Origin: CAVBBU01 sp963593765
GTDB taxonomy: Bacteria; Bacillota; Clostridia; Lachnospirales; Lachnospiraceae
Length of the DNA: 30,527 nucleotides
Direction: 5' to 3'
NCBI GenBank assembly: GCA_963593765.1
Contig: CAVBBU010000009.1
Span: forward strand, 1-30,527
The number at the start of each line of letters is the position of its first letter. Position 1 is the first letter of the stretch. Shown piece by piece: positions 8,451-17,400 of the stretch. The translations under genes were made by a program, and so were the position numbers. The notes below the pieces were generated by a model, which saw only the letters and a program-made list of their open reading frames with translations, did no database searches and was not told the origin of the DNA.

Positions 8451-9680
8451 ATGGATAATCTTATACTAGGTATAGATTTATCAGATAAGGGCACTAGCCT
8501 TGTATATTATAGCTATGAACAGTCGTGGCATTTCCCGACTGTTATTTGCCATAAAAAAAGCTCTGACAAATGGCTTGTTGGTAAGGAGGGCTATGAGGCT
8601 GCCTTAGATGGTGATGGTGTTATAACAGATAAGCTATATACGCTTGCTACTAAGGATAAGGTTGCAACAGTATGCGGAACTAGATATGAGGGTATAGACA
8701 TACTTAAGGAGTATCTTAAGCTGGTTATTGATATAAGCGTAAATGAGCTTCACAAGGGCTATCCTGAGCAGATAGTTATAACTATTCCTAGGATAGAATT
8801 AAATGCAGTAGAAAAGATAAAAAGATGCATTAACGAGCTTGGCTACTCAAAGCAGATGATACATATAATAAGCAGAGCAGAGAGCTTTATATATTATGTA
8901 ATGGGACAGCCAAGAGATATATGGAATAATCAGGTAGGGATGTTTTGCCTAGAGGATCACCTTCTTACATATTATGAGCTTAAGACTATAAGACAGCTTA
9001 ATAATATAACAGTTCTTGCCGAGGAGGATGATTTAGAGGATGCATTTGATCTTGAGATTATAGAAACGCCATCCGGAGCTAAGCTTGCAGATAAGATACT
9101 TTGCTCATGTGCAGATAGGCTGCTTAAGAAAAAGCTGTTTTCATCTGTATTTTTGACAGGCGATGGCTTTAAGGGCGTCGACTGGGCAGATAATTTTATG
9201 AAGCTTGTTTGTGCAAAAAGAAGAACCTTTGCGGATACAGAGCTTTTTGCTAGAGGAGCAGCAAACAAGGGATTTGATAAGGCATCTGCTAAGAAGGTAT
9301 TTAAATTCAAATGCATATGTGATGGCAGGCTAGAAACCTCTGTATATATAAGAGCAAAAAAGTCAGGACAGGATATGGAATATCCACTTGCTATGGCAGG
9401 TGATAGATGGGATAGCAGCAGCCAGTCGCTTCGCATGATATATGATGGTGTAGGCGATATGGACCTTATAGTAGAGGCATTAGATAAAAAAAGAAGAAAG
9501 CAAATTAAAATTCCACTTGGCTTTCTTCCTAAAAGACCGCCTAAGACAACTGCAATAGGTATAGATATAGAGTTTGAAGGCAGCAGACTTTTAAAGCTTA
9601 ATATAAGGGATCTAGGCTTTGGCGATATATACAAGGCATCTGACATAAGCATCAGTCAGGAGGTGAAGCTATGGGATTAA
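8451..9680 (+). CDS. DUF5716-like protein with Hsp70/actin-like ATPase fold
   Basis: The 409-residue product aligns by eye with the nucleotide-binding domain of DnaK from this same window. LGIDLSDKGTSLVYY (about residues 6-20) matches the phosphate-1 strand, IISRAESFIYYV (139-150) the INEPTAAALAYG region, VFLTGDGF (233-240) the adenosine motif VLLVGGST, and ELFARGAANKGF (264-275) the VAIGASIQGG helix. The phosphate-2 segment (162-176) has CLEDH where DnaK has DLGGGT, so ATP hydrolysis is doubtful. Residues about 280-409 are beta-rich and may correspond to a substrate-binding part. The ATG at 8451 is preferred over an in-frame TTG at 8439 because GGGAG lies five bases upstream of it. It overlaps the next gene by 10 bp. 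DUF5716 is my recollection of the family name. Confidence 0.7.
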   Translation: MDNLILGIDLSDKGTSLVYYSYEQSWHFPTVICHKKSSDKWLVGKEGYEAALDGDGVITDKLYTLATKDKVATVCGTRYEGIDILKEYLKLVIDISVNELHKGYPEQIVITIPRIELNAVEKIKRCINELGYSKQMIHIISRAESFIYYVMGQPRDIWNNQVGMFCLEDHLLTYYELKTIRQLNNITVLAEEDDLEDAFDLEIIETPSGAKLADKILCSCADRLLKKKLFSSVFLTGDGFKGVDWADNFMKLVCAKRRTFADTELFARGAANKGFDKASAKKVFKFKCICDGRLETSVYIRAKKSGQDMEYPLAMAGDRWDSSSQSLRMIYDGVGDMDLIVEALDKKRRKQIKIPLGFLPKRPPKTTAIGIDIEFEGSRLLKLNIRDLGFGDIYKASDISISQEVKLWD

Positions 9681-10480
9681 TTCTATGCAGCAGCCTGATG
9701 GCAGTTAGACCTTATTATATAAAGGAGCTTGGAATACATATATATTCGGCTGAGGAGCTTTGCTATGTTATATATGAGAATCCGCTTCTTGCACTAGAGG
9801 GCTTTATAAATGAAAATCTTTTAGAATTTATCAAGTCGGAGCTTGGACTTAAGCTTATGGCATTGCAGCTTGAAAAGCTCCATTCTGAGGGCGGAAGTGA
9901 TGCAAACGAGCTTATAATAATTCTTAAGGAATGTGATTATTATTCGGATGCAGAAATTAATAAATATATAAAGCAGCTTGAGAAGCTAAAGGCTATGCCG
10001 CCTAACGAATATATGAAGCTAAAGGCTGATTATTATTATGGACTTAAATTATATAATAAGGCTATAGGATATTATAAGAGCATACTTAAGGACTTAGATG
10101 AAACTAAGGATGCACCGCTTATGTCTGACATATATTATAATATGGGAAGCAGCTATGCTGGTATGTTTGAGCTAGAGAGAGCATATAATGCATATGATAC
10201 GGCATATAGGCTTAAAAAGGATAAGAGCATACTTAGGATGATGTATTATCTTTCACTCGTTGAGCCTGTGATAGAGCTTAAGGAAAGATACCGCTCACTC
10301 TTAGGTGAGAATATAGATATAGCATGGGATAAGAAATATGAGGAATGTATTAATGGCATCGACAAGTCACCTGCTATAATGGAGCTTGATGAAATAAACA
10401 AAAAGGATCCTATAAGAAAAAGACGTCTTATAGGGGAGCTGCTTAGCAAATATAAAAATGAATTTAGAAATATGAATTAA
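9671..10480 (+). CDS. Small TPR-containing protein in DUF5716/DUF5717 operon
   Basis: The 269-residue product starts inside the 3' end of the DUF5716-like gene, with a near-perfect AGGAGGTG ribosome binding site at 9658-9665, so translation is probably coupled. The N-terminal 90 residues are helical with no motif I recognise. Two TPR-like helical pairs follow, at about 113-142 (YYYGLKLYNKAIGYYKSIL) and 151-184 (IYYNMGSSYAGMFELERAY). There is no signal peptide or membrane segment. TPR units usually bind peptide tails or partner proteins, so it is plausibly an adaptor for the two upstream proteins. That role is inferred from gene order only. Confidence 0.75.
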   Translation: MGLILCSSLMAVRPYYIKELGIHIYSAEELCYVIYENPLLALEGFINENLLEFIKSELGLKLMALQLEKLHSEGGSDANELIIILKECDYYSDAEINKYIKQLEKLKAMPPNEYMKLKADYYYGLKLYNKAIGYYKSILKDLDETKDAPLMSDIYYNMGSSYAGMFELERAYNAYDTAYRLKKDKSILRMMYYLSLVEPVIELKERYRSLLGENIDIAWDKKYEECINGIDKSPAIMELDEINKKDPIRKRRLIGELLSKYKNEFRNMN

Positions 10481-10491
10481 GGAGACGTATT

Positions 10492-13131
10492 ATGAAGGAA
10501 CTTGAAAAAACCTATGATCCTAATCAAATAGAGGATAAGCTATATGAAAAGTGGCTTAACAAAAAATATTTTTCTGCTAAGGTAAATAAGGCAAAGAAGC
10601 CATTTACTATAGTTATGCCGCCGCCAAATATAACCGGACAGCTGCACATGGGACATGCCCTTGATAATACTATGCAGGATATACTTATAAGATATAAAAG
10701 GATGCAGGGCTTTGAGGCTCTTTGGCAGCCGGGTACTGACCATGCAGCTATAGCAACTGAGGTTAAGGTTATAGATAAGCTTAAGTCAGAGGGGAAGGAC
10801 AAGCATGAGCTAGGAAGAGAGGGCTTTCTTAAGGAGGCTTGGAAGTGGAAGCAGGAGTATGGAAGCAGAATTATAAAGCAGCTCCATAAGCTTGGCTCAT
10901 CTGCTGACTGGGATAGAGAAAGATTTACTATGGATGAGGGCTGCTCAGAGGCAGTCAAAGAGGTATTTATAAAGCTATATGAAAAGGAATATATATATAA
11001 GGGCAACAGAATTATAAACTGGTGTCCTACATGTCAGACCTCTATATCAGATGCAGAGGTAGAGCATGTAGATATGGAAGGACATTTTTGGCATATTAAT
11101 TATCCTATAGTAGGCGAGGATGGCTTTGTAGAGATAGCAACTACCAGACCAGAAACTCTTCTTGGCGATACAGCAGTTGCAGTTAATCCAGATGATGAAA
11201 GATATAAAAATCTTGTTGGCAAAATGCTTAAGCTTCCTCTTACGGATAGGCAGATACCTGTTATAGCAGATTCGTATGTAGATAAGGAATTTGGAACAGG
11301 CTGTGTTAAGATTACACCTGCTCATGATCCTAACGACTTTGAGGTAGGCAAGAGACATAGCCTTCCTGAAATAAATATAATGAATGATGATGCAACTATA
11401 AACTGCCCTGCCTCTAAGTATGATGGTATGGACAGATACGAGGCTAGAAAGGCTATAGTTGAAGACCTTAAGGCTCAGGGACTTTTAGTTAAGGTAGTTG
11501 ATCATACACATAGCGTAGGAACACATGATAGATGTAAAACGATAGTAGAGCCACTTATTAAAAAGCAGTGGTTTGTTAGAATGAATGAGATGGCAAAGCC
11601 TGCACTTGAGGCTATAAGTAATGGCGACCTTAAATTCGTTCCGGAGAGCTTTTCAAAAACCTATGTGCATTGGCTTGAGGGAATAAGAGATTGGTGTATA
11701 TCAAGGCAGCTTTGGTGGGGACATAGAATACCTGCTTACTACTGCGAGGATTGCGGTGAGATGGTTGTATCAAGAGATGTTCCTACTAAGTGCCCTAAGT
11801 GTGGCAGCACTCACCTGGTTCAGGATGAAGATACACTTGATACTTGGTTTTCATCTGCACTTTGGCCTTTTTCTACACTTGGCTGGCCTAAGGAAACAGA
11901 GGACTTTAAGTATTTTTATCCTACAGATGTATTAGTTACGGGATATGACATAATCTTCTTCTGGGTTATCCGTATGGTATTTTCGGGATATGAGCAGACG
12001 GGCAAGTGTCCTTTTAATACTGTGCTTATCCACGGACTAGTCAGAGACTCTCAAGGTCGTAAGATGAGTAAATCACTGGGCAATGGTATCGATCCGCTAG
12101 AGGTTATAGATAAGTATGGTGCAGATGCACTTCGTATGACTCTTATGACAGGTAATGCTCCTGGTAATGATATGCGTTTCTACTGGGAGAGAGTTGAGGC
12201 AAGCAGAAATTTTGCAAATAAGATTTGGAATGCATCAAGATTTATTATGATGAATATGCCGGATGAGAAGCTGCCTACTATTACAGCCGATCAGCTTTGC
12301 ATGTCAGATAAGTGGATACTTTCAAAGTGCAATAAGCTTGTTAGCGAGGTAACAGAAAACCTAGATAAGTTTGAACTTGGTGTTGCTCTTTCTAAGATAT
12401 ATGATTTTATCTGGGAGGAGTTTTGTGACTGGTATATAGAGATGGTTAAGCCAAGGCTTTGGAATAAGGATGATACTACCAGAGAGGCAGCTCTATATAC
12501 ACTTAATACAGTGCTTATAAATTCACTTAAGCTTCTTCATCCTTATATGCCTTTTATTACAGAGGAGATATTCTGCAATCTAAGCGATGAGGAATCTATA
12601 ATGGTATCTAGCTGGCCAAAATATGACAAGGCACTTGATATGCCTGATGATGAAGGAGCAGTAGAGATAGTTAAGCAGGCAGTTAGAGCTATAAGAAATG
12701 TTAGAACCTCGATGAATGTTCCGCCAAGCAAAAAGGCGGCTATGCATGTTGTAGCTGCTGATGAGGGCATCAGAAAAATATTCGAGCATAACAAGGACTT
12801 CTTTGCTATGCTTGCCGGAGCAAGTGAGGTTTATATAGAAGCTAATAAGGATAATATAGATCCGGATGCAGTATCGGCTGTTATAGCTGAGGCAACTGTA
12901 TATATACCTCTTGCAGAGCTTGTAGATATAGCTAAGGAGATAGAAAGACTTTCTAAGGAAGAGGCTAGGCTAAATGGAGAGCTAAAGCGTTCTGCAGCTA
13001 TGTTTAGTAATGAAAAGTTTATAAGCAAGGCACCTAAGGAAAAGATAGATGAGGAAAAACAAAAGCAGCAAAGATATGAGCAGATGATGCTTAATATAAA
13101 ATCGCAGCTTGAGCACCTTAGAAGCAAGTAA
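10492..13131 (+). CDS. valS: Valyl-tRNA synthetase
   Basis: This enzyme charges tRNA-Val with valine and hydrolyses mischarged threonine through its CP1 editing domain. The 879-residue class I synthetase has the HIGH-type signature HMGH at residues 52-55 in PPPNITGQLHMGH, and KMSKS at about 524-528 in GRKMSKSLGNGIDP. A zinc-binding pair CEDC/CPKC lies near residues 420-440, then the anticodon-binding helical domain, and a C-terminal coiled-coil arm (about 810-877) typical of ValRS. It starts 11 bp after the TPR gene with a GGAGA site. Many Firmicute valS genes have a T-box leader; there is no room for one directly upstream here. Confidence 0.97.
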   Translation: MKELEKTYDPNQIEDKLYEKWLNKKYFSAKVNKAKKPFTIVMPPPNITGQLHMGHALDNTMQDILIRYKRMQGFEALWQPGTDHAAIATEVKVIDKLKSEGKDKHELGREGFLKEAWKWKQEYGSRIIKQLHKLGSSADWDRERFTMDEGCSEAVKEVFIKLYEKEYIYKGNRIINWCPTCQTSISDAEVEHVDMEGHFWHINYPIVGEDGFVEIATTRPETLLGDTAVAVNPDDERYKNLVGKMLKLPLTDRQIPVIADSYVDKEFGTGCVKITPAHDPNDFEVGKRHSLPEINIMNDDATINCPASKYDGMDRYEARKAIVEDLKAQGLLVKVVDHTHSVGTHDRCKTIVEPLIKKQWFVRMNEMAKPALEAISNGDLKFVPESFSKTYVHWLEGIRDWCISRQLWWGHRIPAYYCEDCGEMVVSRDVPTKCPKCGSTHLVQDEDTLDTWFSSALWPFSTLGWPKETEDFKYFYPTDVLVTGYDIIFFWVIRMVFSGYEQTGKCPFNTVLIHGLVRDSQGRKMSKSLGNGIDPLEVIDKYGADALRMTLMTGNAPGNDMRFYWERVEASRNFANKIWNASRFIMMNMPDEKLPTITADQLCMSDKWILSKCNKLVSEVTENLDKFELGVALSKIYDFIWEEFCDWYIEMVKPRLWNKDDTTREAALYTLNTVLINSLKLLHPYMPFITEEIFCNLSDEESIMVSSWPKYDKALDMPDDEGAVEIVKQAVRAIRNVRTSMNVPPSKKAAMHVVAADEGIRKIFEHNKDFFAMLAGASEVYIEANKDNIDPDAVSAVIAEATVYIPLAELVDIAKEIERLSKEEARLNGELKRSAAMFSNEKFISKAPKEKIDEEKQKQQRYEQMMLNIKSQLEHLRSK

Positions 13132-13158
13132 GGGTTTTAGCTTTTTGAAAGGAATACT

Positions 13159-13302
13159 ATGATTAATTTTGATGAAGAGATAAGCAAATATAAAAAGAGC
13201 ATGTCTGTTACCTCTATAGAGCAGGAGATAATTAAAACAGACATGACAGATATGAAGGATATTATGATGGAGCTTCTCGAAAAGCAATTAAAGGAGCACT
13301 AG
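13159..13302 (+). CDS. Hypothetical 47-residue protein between valS and TPR gene
   Basis: A complete small ORF, MINFDEEISKYKK to LEKQLKEH, lies between valS and the membrane TPR gene. AAAGGA at 13148-13153 is five bases upstream of the ATG, and the stop is followed after one base by the ATG of the next gene at 13304, which suggests translational coupling. The product is highly charged with alternating acidic and basic residues and five methionines, is probably helical, and has no membrane segment. I recognise no family. Its base composition and ATA/AGA codon use match its neighbours. The tight fit into the operon and the ribosome binding site make it a likely real gene. Confidence 0.7.
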   Translation: MINFDEEISKYKKSMSVTSIEQEIIKTDMTDMKDIMMELLEKQLKEH

Positions 13303-13303
13303 T

Positions 13304-14626
13304 ATGGATGTATACGAGTATTGTGACCGTATAGCAAATAGCCTCTATAATGAGGGACTAGATAGAGCAAACAGAAGAGACCTTACAGGTGCAGCAGGCT
13401 TTCTAAAAAAGGCTCTGAAATTTAATAAAAATCACAAAAGTGCTAGAAACCTTTTGGGGCTTATATATTTTGAGATAGGTGAGGTTTCAGATGCTCTTGT
13501 TCAATGGGTTATAAGCTATAATATATATCCGGAAAACAATGTGGCAGATAAATATCTTGAAGAGATACAAAGAAAGCAGGGCATACTTGATTCGTATGGC
13601 AAGGTTATAGAGGATTATAATGGAGCTCTTGAGCATGTTCAGTCAGGAAGCGAGGACCTTGCTATACTTGAGCTTTCGCATGCACTAGAATCTAATCCAA
13701 AATATATCAGAGCACAGCTTCTTTTGTCGCTTTTATATATGGCTAGAAAGCAGTATGACAAGGCAAGAAGGGCTCTTCTTAGAGTACTGCAAATAGATAA
13801 GAACAATCCAAGAGCACTTTGGTATATGTCTGAGCTAAAGCAGCTTACAGGCAGAGCCGACATTGAAAATAAAAAAATAAAAAATCTGATTTCACATAGT
13901 AGGATGGAAGAGGACGATGTTATCCTTCCGCCTAGCTATAAGGAAAATACCGGTTGGCAGACTATGATTAATATATGCATAGGTCTTGTTATAGGAGCTG
14001 TAACTATAGGCTTTTTGTATATGCCAACTAAGATAAGAGGACTTACTAGCGAGCATAACAAAGCACTTCTTGAGGTAGAGGATAAGCTAGATAGTGCCAA
14101 TGTGCAGATAGGCTCTATGCAAAAGGAGCTTGATAGTATCAAAAGTGATAATGACAGCCTAACGCAGCAGTGGAATACTCAGGATGAAACCATGAATTAC
14201 AAGCTGTCACAGTATCAGCTGCTTATAGGTATACTGGATGCATATAGAAAAAATAATTTATCACTTGCGGCAGATTTGTATGCCTCATTAGATGCCACGC
14301 AGCTTACAGATATAGATGATGGAAGCTCTGTATCAGTTACTGGAATTTATAATGAGATATCATCACAGATTACGGCAGATGGCTATATAACGCTTAGTAA
14401 TCTTGGAGATGCTGCATATGAGTCTGGAAATTATGAGTCTGCTATAGCTTATTATGATAAGAGTCTTAAGATAAAGCCAGATTATGTAAGAGCCATGTAT
14501 TCCAAGGCTCTTACATATAAAAAGCTAGGTGATATTCAAACAGCAAATTCACTGTTTGGAGATATAATTATGAATTATTCTAATTCTGAATATGCTGGTA
14601 AGGCAAAAATAGAGAGAGGATATTAG
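13304..14626 (+). CDS. Membrane-anchored TPR protein with coiled coil
   Basis: The 440-residue product has an N-terminal TPR region (about residues 10-180, for example FLKKALKFNKNHKSARNLLGLIY) and a single membrane segment at about 220-241 (INICIGLVIGAVTIGFLYM). A coiled coil (about 245-300) and a further TPR pair near 365-430 follow. With no signal peptide, the simplest topology puts the N-terminal TPRs in the cytoplasm and the coiled coil and C-terminal TPRs outside. It may be a scaffold that links cytoplasmic and envelope proteins. It is convergent with the PBP gene and overlaps it by four bases at the stop codons. The specific function is unknown. Confidence 0.85.
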   Translation: MDVYEYCDRIANSLYNEGLDRANRRDLTGAAGFLKKALKFNKNHKSARNLLGLIYFEIGEVSDALVQWVISYNIYPENNVADKYLEEIQRKQGILDSYGKVIEDYNGALEHVQSGSEDLAILELSHALESNPKYIRAQLLLSLLYMARKQYDKARRALLRVLQIDKNNPRALWYMSELKQLTGRADIENKKIKNLISHSRMEEDDVILPPSYKENTGWQTMINICIGLVIGAVTIGFLYMPTKIRGLTSEHNKALLEVEDKLDSANVQIGSMQKELDSIKSDNDSLTQQWNTQDETMNYKLSQYQLLIGILDAYRKNNLSLAADLYASLDATQLTDIDDGSSVSVTGIYNEISSQITADGYITLSNLGDAAYESGNYESAIAYYDKSLKIKPDYVRAMYSKALTYKKLGDIQTANSLFGDIIMNYSNSEYAGKAKIERGY

Positions 14627-17292
14627 GTTCCCGGACCCTTTGGAGTTACCTTCCCTGTTGATGGACCTGCGGTATCGCTTTGATATCCAGGTCCTACTTG
14701 GTTAGAAGGACCAACTATGGCTGTATCTCCGGATGGCGAGCTAGGGACTGCCGTACCTGTATGTATCTCACATGTACCCGGATAAGCAAATACAGAATCG
14801 TCAGTAGCCTCGCTCGAATCCGGAACTATCATAATTACTCTTGTTGTAAGATTAGTACAATAGGCTGTCGGTTTTTGACCTGACTCAGCACATACCTTGA
14901 TAGTAGTGTGGTGGTCGCACTTTTCTGTAGGAACAGTTCCGGCAGCAAAATATTCCGTATAGACAGCATTGCCCCTTGGATCTGCAGTGCAGACACCCGG
15001 TATAGCAAGCTTGCCAGACTTTCTGCAAACCTCAGCTGTTTCTACACTAGCTGGCTTAGTAAAGCCAATGTCTGCTTGACCGCTGCTTACTCTAGCCATA
15101 ATTTTTTGCCATATAGTCTTGTGGTATGATACAGCGCCATCCTCGCCTAGATTCTGATTATCATCATATCCAGTCCATATTCCTGCAGTATAGTAAGGCG
15201 TATATCCTACAAACCACAGGTCATTGTTTGATGTGGTTGTTCCTGATTTTCCTGCAACAGACATACCCGGAATCTGGCAGCGAGTAGAGGTTGAGTTTAC
15301 ATTGACACCGCTTCTAGCCCACTTACGGTTTGCCTGTACGACACCAACCATCGCATCTGTAAGAAGAAATGCAGTATCCTCCTTAAGAACGCGCTTGCTC
15401 TCCGGAGTGGTATTGTCTATAAGCACCTTGCCATTGTGATCAAGTATTTTGCTAAAGAATACAGGCTTGTTGTATACACCGCCATTTGCTATAGCTGCAT
15501 ATGCACCTGTCATCTCGAGGTTGCTTACACCATAGGTAAGTCCGCCTAGAGCAGTAGCAGCATTGTAATCTGTATCAGTAAGAGAGGTTATTCCAAAATT
15601 CTTGCAATATTCTACGCCAAGCTGCGGAGTAACTGTCTCCATAAGGCACTTAACAGCAACTATATTCATAGAAAATTCTATGCCATCTCTTATGCTAGAA
15701 TATCCCAGATATCCATACTTATACCAGTTACGGAAGGTCTTTGTTCCTACTGTATAAGGTGCATCATAATAGGTGGTAGCAAGTGTAGCACCGCAGCTGT
15801 CTATAGCAGGTGCAAATGCTGCCAGCACCTTAAATGCCGAGCCGGGCTGACGAACAGTATTAGTGGCACGGTTAAGTGAAAGAGAGGTATTCTTAGTTCC
15901 ACGACCGCCTGATATAGCCTTAACCTCGCCGGTCTTTTGATCCATAAGCACGAAGGATACCTGTGGCTCGAGATTAATATATAGCTTTTCGCCAAGTACT
16001 GTGTCGCCCTCCTGACCAGTTGTCAGTATATAATTTTTATATGCTTCTACGTCTGCTCTAAGAGCATCCTCACTATCATACAGTCCGCCAAAGCCATCCT
16101 TAAGCACCTGACTGTGATAGGTCTTTAGAGTATCTTCAGAGTAGTTACTGGTTGTTTCATCCGGATGCTTTATAGTCAGTCTGTATTCAACGGAATATTT
16201 TGTGGCAGTATAGTTGCTAGGATCATTAGTTTCTTCATCAACTATAGCTTGAAGATCAGGATCCTGAGTTGTATATATAGTCAGACCGCCACTATAAAGC
16301 ATATTATGTGCCTGTGTTTCGCTGTAGCCTAGCTTAGTCTTAAAGGCATCTATAACCTGCTCTATCATCTCGTCTGTAAAGTAGCTGTAGGTTGTGTCAA
16401 CCTCCTCCTTATGGATAGTGTCGACATTTTGTATTCTGTCATATACAGGATCAGAAAGAGCCTCCTCCTGCTGCTCCTTGGTTATATAGCCTTGATCATA
16501 CATATATTGAAGTATGATTTTTCTTTTTTCTTCATTCGCCTCTTTGCCAGATATAGGATTAAGCTTAGACGGGTTCTGGGTAATGCCGGCTATAACTGCA
16601 CATTCAGAAAGGGTAAGCTCTGAAACATCCTTATCAAAATATCTTCTTGCAGCAACCTTAACGCCTAGGGTGTTATTGCCAAGGTTTATAGTATTAAGGT
16701 AGTTGGTGATTATAAGCTCCTTGCTCATAGTTTTTTCAAGCTGAACAGCAAGGTACTGCTCCTGAAGCTTACGAGAAAGCTTTGCACCAAAGCCCTTTTC
16801 ACGTCCGCCACCAAATACATTGTTTTTTATAAGCTGCTGAGTGATGGTTGAGCCACCGCCCGATGATGAGTCGCCGGTTAGTACACCCTTAACAGCTCGC
16901 ATTATAGATCTGGTGTCTATTCCCTTGTGCTGCCAAAATCTCGAATCCTCTATCGCAACGAAGGCATTGACCAGGTCCCTTGGAAGCTCGTCATAGGTAG
17001 CTTCCTCACGGTTAGAGCCAGCCATAACAAGTGTTTCTATGTGGTTGCCCTTGCTGTCATATACATTAGTTGCAAAGCCCATAGGCACTATGCTGTCTAT
17101 ATTGACATCGGGTGCATTGTCGATAATTCCCATAACTATACCGAGGCAAGCACTGGCTGCATATACAGACAAAATAAGTGCGGCTATAAAAACAACCTTG
17201 ACTATAGTTATAGAAAGCTTGTTTGCATAGCGGTAGGAGTTAGATGACAGCTCCTTTATTTTCTTTTCTGTAGAATACTTATCATATTTCAT
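14623..17292 (-). CDS. Class A penicillin-binding protein (PBP1A-type)
   Basis: This bifunctional peptidoglycan synthase polymerises lipid II and cross-links stem peptides outside the membrane. The 889-residue product has a short cytoplasmic N-terminus, one membrane segment (about residues 27-55), and a GT51 glycosyltransferase domain with catalytic Glu115 in AIEDSRFWQH and the GGSTITQQLIKN motif. The transpeptidase domain has active-site SAFK at 485-488, SMN at 541-543 and KSGT at 682-685. A Cys-rich tail with SGKLA and SGQKP follows, then a Pro/Ser/Gly-rich end. The ATG at 17292 is chosen because GGAGGG sits four to five bases upstream; an in-frame ATG at 17337 has no ribosome binding site. 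Its leader carries a strong hairpin and its upstream region a WalR-like box. Confidence 0.95.
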   Translation of the reverse strand: MKYDKYSTEKKIKELSSNSYRYANKLSITIVKVVFIAALILSVYAASACLGIVMGIIDNAPDVNIDSIVPMGFATNVYDSKGNHIETLVMAGSNREEATYDELPRDLVNAFVAIEDSRFWQHKGIDTRSIMRAVKGVLTGDSSSGGGSTITQQLIKNNVFGGGREKGFGAKLSRKLQEQYLAVQLEKTMSKELIITNYLNTINLGNNTLGVKVAARRYFDKDVSELTLSECAVIAGITQNPSKLNPISGKEANEEKRKIILQYMYDQGYITKEQQEEALSDPVYDRIQNVDTIHKEEVDTTYSYFTDEMIEQVIDAFKTKLGYSETQAHNMLYSGGLTIYTTQDPDLQAIVDEETNDPSNYTATKYSVEYRLTIKHPDETTSNYSEDTLKTYHSQVLKDGFGGLYDSEDALRADVEAYKNYILTTGQEGDTVLGEKLYINLEPQVSFVLMDQKTGEVKAISGGRGTKNTSLSLNRATNTVRQPGSAFKVLAAFAPAIDSCGATLATTYYDAPYTVGTKTFRNWYKYGYLGYSSIRDGIEFSMNIVAVKCLMETVTPQLGVEYCKNFGITSLTDTDYNAATALGGLTYGVSNLEMTGAYAAIANGGVYNKPVFFSKILDHNGKVLIDNTTPESKRVLKEDTAFLLTDAMVGVVQANRKWARSGVNVNSTSTRCQIPGMSVAGKSGTTTSNNDLWFVGYTPYYTAGIWTGYDDNQNLGEDGAVSYHKTIWQKIMARVSSGQADIGFTKPASVETAEVCRKSGKLAIPGVCTADPRGNAVYTEYFAAGTVPTEKCDHHTTIKVCAESGQKPTAYCTNLTTRVIMIVPDSSEATDDSVFAYPGTCEIHTGTAVPSSPSGDTAIVGPSNQVGPGYQSDTAGPSTGKVTPKGPGT

Positions 17293-17352
17293 AATTCCCT
17301 CCGAAAGAATGTCATTTGACAGACTCTCACTAAGCATTTATTATATGATATC

Positions 17353-17400
17353 AAGGTCGAAAGGTCAAAAGGTCGCTCGTGCTTGCACGATGAGACCTTT
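17353..17400. repeat. Triple 8-bp repeat and hairpin in PBP leader
   Basis: AAGGTC occurs three times at exact 8-bp spacing (17353, 17361, 17369). The last copy, extended to AAAGGTC (17368-17374), pairs with GACCTTT (17394-17400). Inside it TCGTGC (17377-17382) pairs with GCACGA (17385-17390) over a two-base loop. ATATGATAT at 17343-17351 and ATATCATAT at 17411-17419 flank the structure as an outer inverted repeat. No U-run follows on the PBP strand, so it is not a simple terminator. Confidence 0.75.

Noticed and set aside
10481..10491. T-box riboswitch upstream of valS
   Set aside because: The gap is 11 bases and no T-box consensus or specifier stem is visible before the operon either.
17293..17337. 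Upstream ATG for the PBP gene at 17337
   Set aside because: It has no ribosome binding site, while the ATG at 17292 follows GGAGGG. The extra 15 residues are not needed for the membrane segment.
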